The position numbers and the translations under genes are program-made. From assembly GCF_008711465.1 (NCBI RefSeq), contig NZ_VXKQ01000005.1, positions 62,001-126,000 of the forward strand: 64,000 nucleotides of DNA. The letters run 5' to 3'. Each line of letters begins with the position of its first letter. The stretch's first letter is position 1. Positions 45,199 through 56,339 of this stretch are shown piece after piece. This stretch comes from Francisella sp. SYW-9. GTDB lineage: Bacteria > Pseudomonadota > Gammaproteobacteria > Francisellales > Francisellaceae. The notes below the pieces were generated by a model. The model was not told the DNA's origin. It did not search any database and saw nothing but the letters and a program-made list of their open reading frames with translations.

Positions 45199-45996
45199 AT
45201 GGCGATAGAAAGTAAGTTAAAAAAAGATCGGCTTTTTTTGCGTTTTACTTGGGCAAGGTTAAGAAACTACTTGATCAGGGCAAGAAAGAGCTTATATTCA
45301 TCGATTATACTTTGTGGCTTAATCGTTGGAGTTGATTTATATTTAGGTAATGTTGAGTTTGTAGCACAGTCTTTACAAATAGCTTTAACTTTGGGAGTTA
45401 TACTGTTTGTATTTTTCTTTTTGATAACAAAAGATGATAATCCTGTCGATATTATTATTTCTGGAGCAGAAGGTGAAACAACTGTTTTAGATGAGCTAAA
45501 GAAGTTAGATAATAACTTTGTCTTGTTTAATAGAGTTATTTTACCAGATCAAAAATCGACTGTAGGAAATCGTGAATTAGACTTTATCGCAATATCACGT
45601 AAAGGTATATATATTGTTGAGGTGAAAAATAATCGCGGTTACATTCAAGTTGAGAATATGGCTGAGAGATGGCAAGTCTCAAAGACTTCACAGAATAATA
45701 AAGTGTATGCAAAAACCATAAAGAACCCGATTAGACAAACTTTTGCTCAAAAAAAAGTATTACAAACATATTTGTATAAGCAAAGGATCTATATAAAAGG
45801 TATACCTGTTGTAACTATTGTTATCTTTGCAAATGATGATGCTCAATTGAGTGAGAATTTTATTGCAGATGATGCAAACCAAGCAGTACTATCTTTGAAA
45901 AATCTATTACCTTTCATTAAGGCAAAAGAAGAATATCTTGAGAAAATGCCATCTCGCTCACGTAAGAAAATCATTAGAAAGCTTGAGAAAAAGTAA
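45199..45996 (+). CDS. membrane-anchored NERD (nuclease-related) domain protein
   Basis: A 265-residue protein. A basic N-terminus is followed by two membrane helices (about 34-50 and 60-77) and then a NERD domain: GAEGETTVLDEL at about 89-100, GNRELDFIAISRKGIYIVEVKNNRG at about 123-147. These correspond to the Gly-x-x-Gly-Glu, Asp and E-x-K triad of the nuclease-like fold, and all candidate catalytic residues are present (Glu93, Asp128, Glu141, Lys143). The role of NERD proteins is largely unknown. It is downstream of uvrB and its last base overlaps the murI start (TAATG), so it may be co-translated with a cell-wall gene. Confidence 0.82.
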   Translation: MAIESKLKKDRLFLRFTWARLRNYLIRARKSLYSSIILCGLIVGVDLYLGNVEFVAQSLQIALTLGVILFVFFFLITKDDNPVDIIISGAEGETTVLDELKKLDNNFVLFNRVILPDQKSTVGNRELDFIAISRKGIYIVEVKNNRGYIQVENMAERWQVSKTSQNNKVYAKTIKNPIRQTFAQKKVLQTYLYKQRIYIKGIPVVTIVIFANDDAQLSENFIADDANQAVLSLKNLLPFIKAKEEYLEKMPSRSRKKIIRKLEKK

Positions 45997-46790
45997 TGCA
46001 AAATAACAGGCCTATAGGTGTATTTGACTCTGGGATTGGAGGGTTAACAGTAGTTAAAAACCTAATGGAGATATTACCAAATGAAAATATTATTTATTTT
46101 GGCGATATTGCGAGGATTCCCTATGGCACTAAATCACGAGCAACTATTCAAAAGTTTGCGGCTCAAACGGCAAGGTTTCTGATTGCTCAAGAAGTTAAAG
46201 CTATAATAATAGCCTGTAATACAATATCTGCACTTGCTAAAGATATTGTTCAGGATATTGCTAAAGACATTCCAGTTATCGATGTCATAAGTGCAGGAGT
46301 CAGCTTAGTTAGTGATCTAAATGCCGTAGGTGTTATTGCGACACCAGCAACAATAAATAGTAATGCATATGCTTTGCAGATTCATAAAAATAATCCTGAA
46401 ACAGGAGTTTATAGTACACCTTGTGGTCTTTTTGTATCAATGATAGAAGAAGGCTTTATTGAAGGACAAATAGTTGAATTAGTTGCAAAGCAGTACCTTG
46501 AGTATTTTAATGATAAAGATATTCAAGCACTTATTTTAGGCTGTACGCATTATCCTATTATCAAGCAAAGTATATCAGATATTTTAAATGTTGATTTAAT
46601 AGATCCTTCTCAGCAAGCTAGTAAAATTTTGAAAGATTTACTCATTGATAAAAAGATTCAAAATACATCTCAACTAGATGCAGAATATCGATTTTACGTT
46701 ACAGATATCCCTGTAAAATTTAAGTCTGTGGGCGAGATGTTTTTACAGACACAGATGCAATATCTTGAAATAGTTAATTTAGATTCTTGA
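45996..46790 (+). CDS. murI: glutamate racemase
   Basis: A 264-residue cofactor-independent racemase that makes D-glutamate for peptidoglycan. NRPIGVFDSGIGGLTVVKNLM at the N-terminus is the family hallmark. The two catalytic cysteines are in IIACNTISA (about residue 72) and ILGCTHYPIIK (about 183), with IYFGDIARIPYGTKS nearby. It starts on the last base of the NERD gene. After the stop there are 32 bases up to the probable promoter of the thiamin operon. D-glutamate could also feed poly-gamma-glutamate if the cap system makes it; that is speculation. Confidence 0.96.
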   Translation: MQNNRPIGVFDSGIGGLTVVKNLMEILPNENIIYFGDIARIPYGTKSRATIQKFAAQTARFLIAQEVKAIIIACNTISALAKDIVQDIAKDIPVIDVISAGVSLVSDLNAVGVIATPATINSNAYALQIHKNNPETGVYSTPCGLFVSMIEEGFIEGQIVELVAKQYLEYFNDKDIQALILGCTHYPIIKQSISDILNVDLIDPSQQASKILKDLLIDKKIQNTSQLDAEYRFYVTDIPVKFKSVGEMFLQTQMQYLEIVNLDS

Positions 46791-46822
46791 TAAGTTTTTT
46801 TATAGTTTTTCCATTTAGATTC

Positions 46823-46851
46823 TTGACATAGTCATGGATATAATATTTACT
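46823..46851 (+). promoter_or_regulatory. probable promoter of the thiamin operon
   Basis: A consensus -35, TTGACA, lies at 46823-46828, and TTTACT at 46846-46851 is a weak -10 at 17 bases. A perfect TATAAT at 46839-46844 is only 10 bases from the TTGACA, so the two perfect hexamers cannot work together; TATAAT may be used with a poor -35. Either start lies a few bases before the riboswitch aptamer. Confidence 0.45.
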
Positions 46852-46862
46852 TTAGTTTTGAA

Positions 46863-46955
46863 GCACAGGGGTGCATAGTTTATTTGGGCTATGCTGAGAG
46901 GATTTTTTCTAACCCTTTGAACCTGATCTAGTTAATACTAGTGTAGGAAGTGTAA
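46863..46955 (+). ncRNA. TPP riboswitch (THI element)
   Basis: The segment shows all conserved blocks of the TPP aptamer: CACAGGGGTGC at about 46864-46874, GCTGAGAGGA at about 46893-46902, ACCCTTTGAACCTGATC at about 46912-46928, and ACTAGTGTAGGAAGTG at about 46937-46952. It lies directly upstream of thiC. The 3' aptamer strand CTAGTGTAGG (46938-46947) can pair over ten bases with CCTATACTAG (47020-47029; one G-T pair). The CCTAT at 47020-47024 can alternatively pair with ATAGG (47044-47048) of the thiC ribosome site, extended by ATCT/AGAT (47015-47018 with 47049-47052) after a bulged A. This predicts control at translation: with TPP the ribosome site is sequestered. Confidence 0.93.
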
Positions 46956-47047
46956 TTTGATTTTGATTATAACTATTTGTATCTATAGTTGTATCAATTA
47001 TATTCTTAATACTCATCTACCTATACTAGTTTGAATTGATAAAATAG

Positions 47048-49892
<2,845 letters not shown>

Positions 49893-49900
49893 AGGTAAAA

Positions 49901-50101
49901 ATGCAGATTATTTTTAATCAAAAAAAATTAGAATTAGAAAATAGCTTAAATATTGAAGAGTTGCTAAAACAGCAAGAGTTTCAGCAGCAATGTTTTGCTG
50001 TAATGCTGAATAGTAAGTTTGTTGCTAAAGATAGTTATGCTAGCACTTTTTTAAATGATAATGATAGCGTTATGACTATACAACCAATGCAGGGAGGATA
50101 A
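49901..50101 (+). CDS. thiS: sulfur carrier protein ThiS
   Basis: A 66-residue ubiquitin-like protein ending in QGG, with the terminal Gly-Gly that ThiF adenylates and which then carries the thiocarboxylate sulfur. Core pattern: IIFNQKKLELENSLNIEELL, then VAKDSY and VMTIQPMQGG. AGGTAAA precedes ATG 49901, and thiG begins 4 bases after the stop. Confidence 0.95.
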   Translation: MQIIFNQKKLELENSLNIEELLKQQEFQQQCFAVMLNSKFVAKDSYASTFLNDNDSVMTIQPMQGG

Positions 50102-50105
50102 GCTA

Positions 50106-50885
50106 ATGTTAGATTTATATGGTGAAAAGTTTAGTTCGCGATTTATCCTTGGTACGGCATTATATCCAAATCTTGATGTAATGCTCAAAGCTATCTGTCA
50201 ATCAGAGTCACAATTGCTAACAGTATCTTTAAAAAAATCAGTTACAAATGGAAATTCACAAAATCAATTTTGGAATAAATTAAATCAAATTGGATGTGAA
50301 TTTTTACCTAATACAGCTGGATGTAGGAATGCTAATGAAGCAATAGAAATAGCAGAGGTATCTCGAGAGGTTTTTGAAACAAATTTTATAAAGGTTGAAG
50401 TTATAGGAGATGATTATAATCTTCAGCCAGATACTATAGAGCTAGTTAAGGCATCTAAAGAGCTTATAAAAAGAGGCTTTTATGTTTTACCTTATACTAC
50501 AGATGACTTAGTAGTTGCTAAATATTTAGTGGATGTGGGATGTAAAGTATTGATGCCTTGGGCTGCTCCAATAGGAAGTGGTAAGGGACTTGTTAATCCA
50601 TATGCATTAAAAGTATTAAGAGAGCGTTTTAGTGATATTGAACTAATAGTTGATGCGGGTATAGGTGTTCCATCTCAAGCTTGTGAGGTTATGGAGATGG
50701 GTTATGATGGGGTTTTATTAAATAGTGCGGTCGCATTAGCTGGTGATCCTATACTTATGGCTAGTGCATTTAAACTTGCAATAGAGTCTGGAAGGGAAGC
50801 CTTTAAATCAAAGAGAATGATAGAAAGAGAACTATCTTCACCTTCAACAAGCTTGTTTGAAACTCCATTTTGGCATCAGGATTAA
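50106..50885 (+). CDS. thiG: thiazole synthase ThiG
   Basis: A 259-residue TIM-barrel enzyme that joins DXP, dehydroglycine and ThiS-thiocarboxylate to form the thiazole moiety. SSRFILGTALYPNLDVMLKAI at the start, NTAGCRNANEAIEIAEVSRE, and KVEVIGDD, where the Lys forms the imine with DXP, are present, as is MPWAAPIGSGKGLVNPYAL and VDAGIGVPSQACEVMEMGYDG. It lies between thiS and the thiD-thiE fusion. An alternative ATG for the next gene lies inside its end. Confidence 0.95.
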   Translation: MLDLYGEKFSSRFILGTALYPNLDVMLKAICQSESQLLTVSLKKSVTNGNSQNQFWNKLNQIGCEFLPNTAGCRNANEAIEIAEVSREVFETNFIKVEVIGDDYNLQPDTIELVKASKELIKRGFYVLPYTTDDLVVAKYLVDVGCKVLMPWAAPIGSGKGLVNPYALKVLRERFSDIELIVDAGIGVPSQACEVMEMGYDGVLLNSAVALAGDPILMASAFKLAIESGREAFKSKRMIERELSSPSTSLFETPFWHQD

Positions 50886-50890
50886 ATCTC

Positions 50891-52360
50891 ATGAAAGGTA
50901 TTTTTTTAACAATAGGGGGCTCAGATAGCTCATCTGGTGCGGGAATCCAAGCAGACATTAAGATTGCTAGTGATATTGGCGTAAATATAACTACAGTTAT
51001 TAGTTGTGTTACAGCTCAAAACTCTATGACTATTTTAGATATTCAAGAAGTTAGTGCAAAGAGCTTTTCACAACAGCTCAATGCAATTGTAGATGATTTT
51101 CATATTAAAGTTATTAAAAGTTCTGTTTTAGTCTCAATCGAGCAGGTTGATATACTTATAAACTTTATAAAAACATTTAAAGAAGTTATTTATATCTGTG
51201 ATCCTATAATGTTTTCAACAACAGGGAAACAGCTAGTTTCAAGAGATGTTATTGAGTATGCTAGATTAAATTTATATCCTTTAGCAGATATTTTGACACC
51301 GAATTTAGATGAAGCAAAGATATTACTAGGAGATATAGATTTTTCAGTTTTGGGAAGTCCTGATAATATAGCCAAAGCACTACAGAAAAAGTATCACTGT
51401 AAGAATGTTTTTCTCAAAGGAGGACATAGTATAGAGAAGAATATCTGTATTGATTTTTATTGTAGTAATAATGATTTTAACTATAGTTTAGTTTCATCAA
51501 AATATAAAGTAAATACTAGAATTAGAGGTACAGGCTGTGCATTATCAAGTGCTATTGCAAGCTTTTTAGTGTTGGGGTTTGATATTAATAATTCTTTAGT
51601 CTTAGCTAAAGCATATATCACTAATGCTATTAAAAACTCTCAAAGAATAACTATAGGAGCAAATCATTTAGCTATTAAAGATTCTTTTAGCTTTAATAGT
51701 GATTTTCCGAGGATTTATTTTGATAAGCCTTTTTCTAATTTAAAGTTTAGATCAATTAATAAAGTTGGCTTTTATCCAATAGTTGATGATGCTGATAAAA
51801 TTCCTCGTTTAGCTAAGCTAGGCGTCAAAACAATCCAACTTAGAATTAAGTCAAAAGATACTGTGTATGTAGAGAAAAATATTGTAAAAGCTATTGAGTA
51901 TCAAAATAAATATCAGTTACAGCTTTTTATAAATGATCATTATCAGCTTGCTATTAAGCATAATGCTTTTGGTATACATCTAGGCCATGAAGATCTACTT
52001 AAGTTATTTTACTCAGATAGTGAGACTTTATTTAAAATTAGTAAATCAAGTATAGCTTTAGGATTAAGTACTCATGATTACTATGAGTTAGCGATAGCCT
52101 TAGCCATTAATCCTAGTTATATAGCTTTAGGACCTATTTATCCTACAACAACAAAGCAAATGAAATTTAAGCCTCAAGGTTTGAGTAAGATTCATCAATG
52201 GTTATATATATTAGATGTACCTCTAGTTGCAATTGGAGGTATTAAACAAGAGCATTTAAATGATATAAAAAATATTGGGGTTGATGGTATTTCTGTAGTT
52301 AGTTTAGTAGATGAAATTTCAGATAATAAGTTAGAAGAAATAGTGAAGTTTTTAAGGTAG
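50891..52360 (+). CDS. thiDE: ThiD-ThiE fusion: HMP-P kinase and thiamin-phosphate synthase
   Basis: About 489 residues with two complete enzymes. Residues 1-250 are ThiD: TIGGSDSSSGAGIQADIK at the start, DILTPNLDEAKILLG, LKGGH, and RGTGCALSSAIASFL (GTGC is the anion hole and catalytic Cys). Residues from about 290 are ThiE: GFYPIVDD, VKTIQLRIKSKD (pyrophosphate-binding Lys/Arg), FINDHYQLAIKHNAFGIHLGHEDL, YIALGPIYPTTTK and PLVAIGGI. It phosphorylates HMP-P and couples it to thiazole phosphate. I chose ATG 50891 (after the thiG stop, with CAGGA ten bases before); an ATG at 50870 in the same frame is the alternative and would overlap thiG. Confidence 0.92.
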   Translation: MKGIFLTIGGSDSSSGAGIQADIKIASDIGVNITTVISCVTAQNSMTILDIQEVSAKSFSQQLNAIVDDFHIKVIKSSVLVSIEQVDILINFIKTFKEVIYICDPIMFSTTGKQLVSRDVIEYARLNLYPLADILTPNLDEAKILLGDIDFSVLGSPDNIAKALQKKYHCKNVFLKGGHSIEKNICIDFYCSNNDFNYSLVSSKYKVNTRIRGTGCALSSAIASFLVLGFDINNSLVLAKAYITNAIKNSQRITIGANHLAIKDSFSFNSDFPRIYFDKPFSNLKFRSINKVGFYPIVDDADKIPRLAKLGVKTIQLRIKSKDTVYVEKNIVKAIEYQNKYQLQLFINDHYQLAIKHNAFGIHLGHEDLLKLFYSDSETLFKISKSSIALGLSTHDYYELAIALAINPSYIALGPIYPTTTKQMKFKPQGLSKIHQWLYILDVPLVAIGGIKQEHLNDIKNIGVDGISVVSLVDEISDNKLEEIVKFLR

Positions 52361-52366
52361 TAATAT

Positions 52367-53140
52367 ATGAATCTAAATGAAAAATTATCACAGCAAGAGC
52401 ATGACTATTATACAAGACAGTTGATGTTAAAAGATTTTGGAGTTGAGAGTCAGATAAAGTTAAAAGAATCATCTATTTTGCTTATAGGAGTAGGAGGTGT
52501 AGGATCACCTGTTGCTACTTATTTAGCTGGTCTAGGAATAGGTTCATTAACAATAGTTGATAATGATGTTGTAAGCTTTTCAAATTTACATAGGCAAGTG
52601 TTATTTGATATTGATAGCATAGGTGAATCTAAAGCAACTATAGCTAAAAATAAGCTAGAAAAGTTAAACCCATATATACATATAAATACTATTACAGATA
52701 GATTAACACTAGAAAATTCTTCTGAGCTTAATATTCGTGAATTTGATTTGATTATAGATACAAGTGATAACTTTGAAACTAAAGTCTTATTAAATAAGCT
52801 TTCTATAGCAAATAAAGTTACTTTGCTATCTGGAGGCGTTCAGGGACTTAATTTTCAAGCAGGGATCTTTAATATAAATAATCATGCAGCATGTTTGAAT
52901 TGTTTATATCCAAAGATGAATCAACTAACAAATAGTCAAAAAGTTGGAGTATTAGGTGTTACAGCAGGGTTAGAGGGTATGATGTTAGTTAATATTGCTA
53001 GTAATTTTTTGCTAAATAGAGATAATTTTTTAGATTCTACTTTATATACATATGATTTAAGAAATATAGAACTAAAAAAATATACCTTATCTAAAAATAT
53101 AGATTGTAATGTATGTTTTTCAAATACTCTTCTAAATTAA
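52367..53140 (+). CDS. thiF: ThiF, ThiS adenylyltransferase
   Basis: A 257-residue E1-like enzyme that activates the ThiS C-terminus as acyl-adenylate and passes sulfur on. YTRQLMLKDFGVESQIKLKESSILLIGVGGVGSP contains the GxGGxGS nucleotide loop, VDNDVVSFSNLHRQVLF the substrate-binding Arg and Asn, and DTSDNFETKVLLN the Asp. Two CxxC pairs, CLNCLYP and CNVC, bind zinc. MoeB is a close relative, but the operon setting (six bases after thiDE) supports ThiF. It ends the biosynthetic part of the operon. Confidence 0.93.
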   Translation: MNLNEKLSQQEHDYYTRQLMLKDFGVESQIKLKESSILLIGVGGVGSPVATYLAGLGIGSLTIVDNDVVSFSNLHRQVLFDIDSIGESKATIAKNKLEKLNPYIHINTITDRLTLENSSELNIREFDLIIDTSDNFETKVLLNKLSIANKVTLLSGGVQGLNFQAGIFNINNHAACLNCLYPKMNQLTNSQKVGVLGVTAGLEGMMLVNIASNFLLNRDNFLDSTLYTYDLRNIELKKYTLSKNIDCNVCFSNTLLN

Positions 53141-53190
53141 AAGAAAAGTTTGTATGATGTTTAAAATATTAAATTGAGGAATTATAAAAA

Positions 53191-54468
53191 ATGTATGATA
53201 AGGATAGTAGAAATGTAATTTTGTTGGCAGGAATAGGAGCAATTTTAGAGTTCTATGATTTTGTTTTATATATGATTTTCTCTAAGGAAATATCAGCAAC
53301 TTTTTTTGCAGAAATTACCAACCCAACAATTAAAGCTTTTTTAACCATACTAATATTTTCAATAGCATATTTAGTAAGACCTTTCGCAGGAACTATACTT
53401 GGTATAATTGGAGATTTGATAGGTCGAAGAAGATTACTTTTATTTACAATATTATTAATGGGAAGTTGCTCATTATGTATGGGGTTAATGCCAGGCTATG
53501 CTCAGTGGGGGCTATTTGCTAGTTTTGCTTTTGTAGTCTTACGTATATTACAAGGAATAGCCTTAGGTGGTGAATTGCCTGGAGCATATGTTATAGTGTA
53601 TGAGTCTGTAAAGGGTAGGATAGGTTTTGCTACAGCAATATTATTTACATTTGTAACTGGAGGATTCTTATTTTCTGACTTTGTAGGTTTTGCATTAGAG
53701 CATCTTTTTGGTAGCTACGCTTGGAGAGCAGGATTTATAATAGGCGGCTTATTAGGTTTTGTAGGCTATTATGTACGTAGAAATCTTCATGAAACTCCAG
53801 AGTTTGAAAATATTGATAATCAGAAAAGACACTCTTTTAGTTCTTTAGTATCTACCTATGGAGCTAATCTTTTTGCTGGGATATGTATAGTTATTATAGT
53901 TGCTTTTGGTGGCGTGATGTTAACTTTATATATGCATAGATTTGTTGAAGATATTTTAGTTAATTATAATTCTGGACAGATTTCTCTAATTTTAACCCCT
54001 AGTGTTCTAGTTCTCACTTGCTTTACTTTTATATTTGGTTATTTTTCGGATAAAGTTGGTATAGCTAAAATGTTTGCAGCAGGGGCTATACTTGTTGTTA
54101 TTAGTTCTCTACCAATATTTTATTTGATGAGTTGCTTTGGCACAGTTTTCTACATTATAATAACTTCAATTGTTATTATGCTGTTTTATTCCTTAATTGC
54201 AGCGAGCTTTATATTCTTATTATGTGATCTTTTCCCAACGGATGTGAGATTATCAGGTGTTGGCTTAAGTTATAATTTAGCTTTTGCAGTAGTAGGAGGT
54301 ATTGCTCCACTAATAAGTACAACAATTATCACATTAACAAAATATCACTTCTTAGGCCCTGCTATGGTAGGCATAGTTTGTGGTTTGGTAGGCTTATTAG
54401 GAGTCTTTATTTATCTTAAAAAAGGCGGTTATCATAAGAATAATAAAGAGATGATAGTTAAGCTATAG
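53191..54468 (+). CDS. MFS transporter, MHS group, downstream of thiamin genes
   Basis: A 425-residue major facilitator with about twelve helices. GAILEFYDFVLYMIFSKEIS is the family start, FLIGDLIGRRRLLL-type residues follow after helix 2, and RILQGIALGGELPGAYVIVYES is the MHS signature. It is read from the same strand and begins 50 bases after thiF, preceded by TTGAGGA. Location suggests uptake of thiamin, HMP or another precursor, but MHS carriers usually move carboxylates or osmolytes, so this is only an inference. The transporter at 14149-15393 belongs to the same group but lies in another context. Confidence 0.85.
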   Translation: MYDKDSRNVILLAGIGAILEFYDFVLYMIFSKEISATFFAEITNPTIKAFLTILIFSIAYLVRPFAGTILGIIGDLIGRRRLLLFTILLMGSCSLCMGLMPGYAQWGLFASFAFVVLRILQGIALGGELPGAYVIVYESVKGRIGFATAILFTFVTGGFLFSDFVGFALEHLFGSYAWRAGFIIGGLLGFVGYYVRRNLHETPEFENIDNQKRHSFSSLVSTYGANLFAGICIVIIVAFGGVMLTLYMHRFVEDILVNYNSGQISLILTPSVLVLTCFTFIFGYFSDKVGIAKMFAAGAILVVISSLPIFYLMSCFGTVFYIIITSIVIMLFYSLIAASFIFLLCDLFPTDVRLSGVGLSYNLAFAVVGGIAPLISTTIITLTKYHFLGPAMVGIVCGLVGLLGVFIYLKKGGYHKNNKEMIVKL

Positions 54469-54469
54469 T

Positions 54470-54744
54470 CTATAAAAATTTATAATAAATACTAAAGTCA
54501 TATTCTACGGCTAGAAGATGAAAAGTATGTGGGAATAAGTTTTCAAATGGCTCAAAGCAATAGTGTTTATACCCAGGATCTCTATACCATTTTTAGCAGT
54601 ATCAATAAGCTTATTATTCATATCTAGACTTCTATGATTTAAATCGATAGCGAATATTTTAAATTTAGCAACATCTGTTGAGAATTTTGAGACATTGATA
54701 GATCCTATAATTATTTCGTTTTATTTTATTGCATTTTTTAACAT
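54470..54744 (-). pseudogene. remnant gene with in-frame stop and frameshift
   Basis: On the minus strand an AAGGAG site stands 1-5 bases before ATG at 54744, giving MLKNAIK and then TAA (54721-54723). Beyond the stop, the same frame stays open to TAG at 54511-54513 and reads NEIIIGSINVSKFSTDVAK, then FKIFAIDLNHRSLDMNNK and LIDTAK. At a run of five T (54590-54594, plus strand) the other frame takes over: with one more T the protein would continue KWYRDPGYKHYCFEPFENLF and on to a stop at 54470-54472 (end YYKFL). Both parts are protein-like (aromatic-rich, no rare-codon runs), so the most likely reading is a decayed gene with an added stop and a one-base loss. I do not recognise the family. Confidence 0.6.
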
Positions 54745-54752
54745 ACTCCTTG

Positions 54753-54779
54753 AAAGACTATTTGCTTAACAGTCTTTTT
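54753..54779 (+). terminator. weak hairpin with T tail
   Basis: AAAGACT (54753-54759) and AGTCTTT (54771-54777) with an 11-base loop, followed by TTC. It lies about 285 bases past the last thiamin operon gene, upstream of the pseudogene start, so its role as a terminator is doubtful. Between it and the permease gene (54780-54982) I see only AT-rich sequence without recognisable features. Confidence 0.3.
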
Positions 54780-54982
54780 CATTAGCTAGTTTTTTATCTT
54801 TTTTTCAACTTTAGTATTAAAATCGACTAGTTACAGACATAATTTAGTGGATACTACGTTAAACGCTTTTTATTGCTGTGACAAAAGAGTGTTTAATTTA
54901 ACATTTGTAATATGTATATTTTCCTTTCATTCTTAGTTGTAGTGATATGATAAGTTTGAATTTTAAGATTATATAGATTTAA

Positions 54983-56287
54983 TTAGAATATGCTCATTGA
55001 TTCACACATCATTAAAAAACAACAGAAGCAGATTGCTAGAGTAATTATATTAAAATTATATTTTTTTGTGGCTAGAGATATTACTAACCAGCTTAGCATT
55101 CCCCATATGATGCCTTGAGAAATAGATAGAGTCAGAGGCATTAGTACGATAGTTAAAAATGCTGGTATAGTCTGAGAAAGATCATCCCACTCTATAAATC
55201 TAACAGAAGAAAGCATATGACTACCAATAATAACTAATGCTGGAGCAACAACAAACATCGGTACCATTTCTACAATAGGAGATAGAAATAAAAATGGTAA
55301 AAATAATATTCCCACTGTTATTGCAACTAGTCCACTTTTACCTCCGATAGAAATACCAACTGCAGACTCAACATATACAGAAGATGGAGATGTACCAAAT
55401 AACCCAGAAAACAAAGATGAAAAAGAATCTACAAGTAAAGACTCTCTCATTCTGATAGGATTACCATCCTTGTCTAGAGTATTTGCTACACTAGCTAAAC
55501 CAACAATTGTACCAGTGCTATCAAAAATATTTATAAATAAGAAAGAAAAGATCGCGGGTATTGTTGCTATTTTTAGACTTCCTAACCAATCTATAGAGAA
55601 AAATAGCGAAAAGTCAGGCATAGAAAAGAAATGTTTAGGAATTTCCATAACAGTATCAGTTCCTATTATTCTACCAAAAGGTAGAGATAACAAGCATCCA
55701 ACAAAAATCATAATCAACATTGCTGTTTTAACTTTTCTACAAGTTAGGATAATTAGTAAGAACAGACAAATAATAAAGATTCCGGTCTGGATAGAAATAG
55801 GAGCTATTTCTAGTAGGGAAGATGGAGACTTTTCAATAAACCCAGCATTAAAAAAGCCAACTAATGCAACAAAAACACCAATCCCAGCACCTATACCATT
55901 TTTTACTCCAACAGGGATCGCATCCAAGATTTTTGCTCGGATATTAAAGATAGCAAGTAATGCAAAGATTACTCCAGACCAAAAAACTGTCCCCAAAGCT
56001 GTTTGCCAAGGGATATGCCAAATATCAACAATAGTATATGTAAAAAAGACATTCATACCCATTGCTGGAGCTACAGCATAAGGGTTTTTTGCATATAATC
56101 CCATAGCTATTGAAGATAAAGCAGAAATCATAACTGTACTAGTGACTATGGCATTAGCAGGCATACCTGTTTGGCTTAAAATTTTTGTATTAACAATGAT
56201 GATATAAATCATTGTTAAGAATGTTGATAGACCTGCAATTAGCTCTACTTTATATGATGCAAATTCGTTACCAAAGAGTTTATTCAT
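54983..56287 (-). CDS. AzgA/PbuG-type purine permease (NCS2-like)
   Basis: A 434-residue permease of about twelve to fourteen helices in the AzgA branch of the nucleobase transporters. YKVELIAGLSTFLTMIYIIIVNTKIL at the N-terminus, MGLYAKNPYAVAPAMGMNVFFTYTI at about 62-86, and FLFINIFDSTGTIVGLA and GTSPSSVYVESAVGI further on are the typical AzgA/PbuG blocks. It probably imports guanine and hypoxanthine with protons, useful for an intracellular purine scavenger; the exact base is not decided. The start codon at 56287 lies between two 12-base direct repeats (AAAGAGTTTATT, plus strand, at 56273 and 56288). It is 52 bases after nadE on the same strand. Confidence 0.9.
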   Translation of the reverse strand: MNKLFGNEFASYKVELIAGLSTFLTMIYIIIVNTKILSQTGMPANAIVTSTVMISALSSIAMGLYAKNPYAVAPAMGMNVFFTYTIVDIWHIPWQTALGTVFWSGVIFALLAIFNIRAKILDAIPVGVKNGIGAGIGVFVALVGFFNAGFIEKSPSSLLEIAPISIQTGIFIICLFLLIILTCRKVKTAMLIMIFVGCLLSLPFGRIIGTDTVMEIPKHFFSMPDFSLFFSIDWLGSLKIATIPAIFSFLFINIFDSTGTIVGLASVANTLDKDGNPIRMRESLLVDSFSSLFSGLFGTSPSSVYVESAVGISIGGKSGLVAITVGILFLPFLFLSPIVEMVPMFVVAPALVIIGSHMLSSVRFIEWDDLSQTIPAFLTIVLMPLTLSISQGIIWGMLSWLVISLATKKYNFNIITLAICFCCFLMMCESMSIF

Positions 56288-56339
56288 AAAGAGTTTATTC
56301 CATTAAATTTTATAATATTTAAATTTTTCTCAGATTATC

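Noticed and set aside
46823-46844. TTGACA and TATAAT taken as one ideal promoter
   Set aside because: The two perfect hexamers are only 10 bases apart, too close for one RNA polymerase; at most one is used with a weaker partner.
55470-56081. 203-codon frame antisense to the purine permease gene
   Set aside because: It is a shadow of a hydrophobic membrane protein gene in the opposite direction. It has low-complexity Ile/Lys/Pro content, no ribosome site and no recognisable domain.
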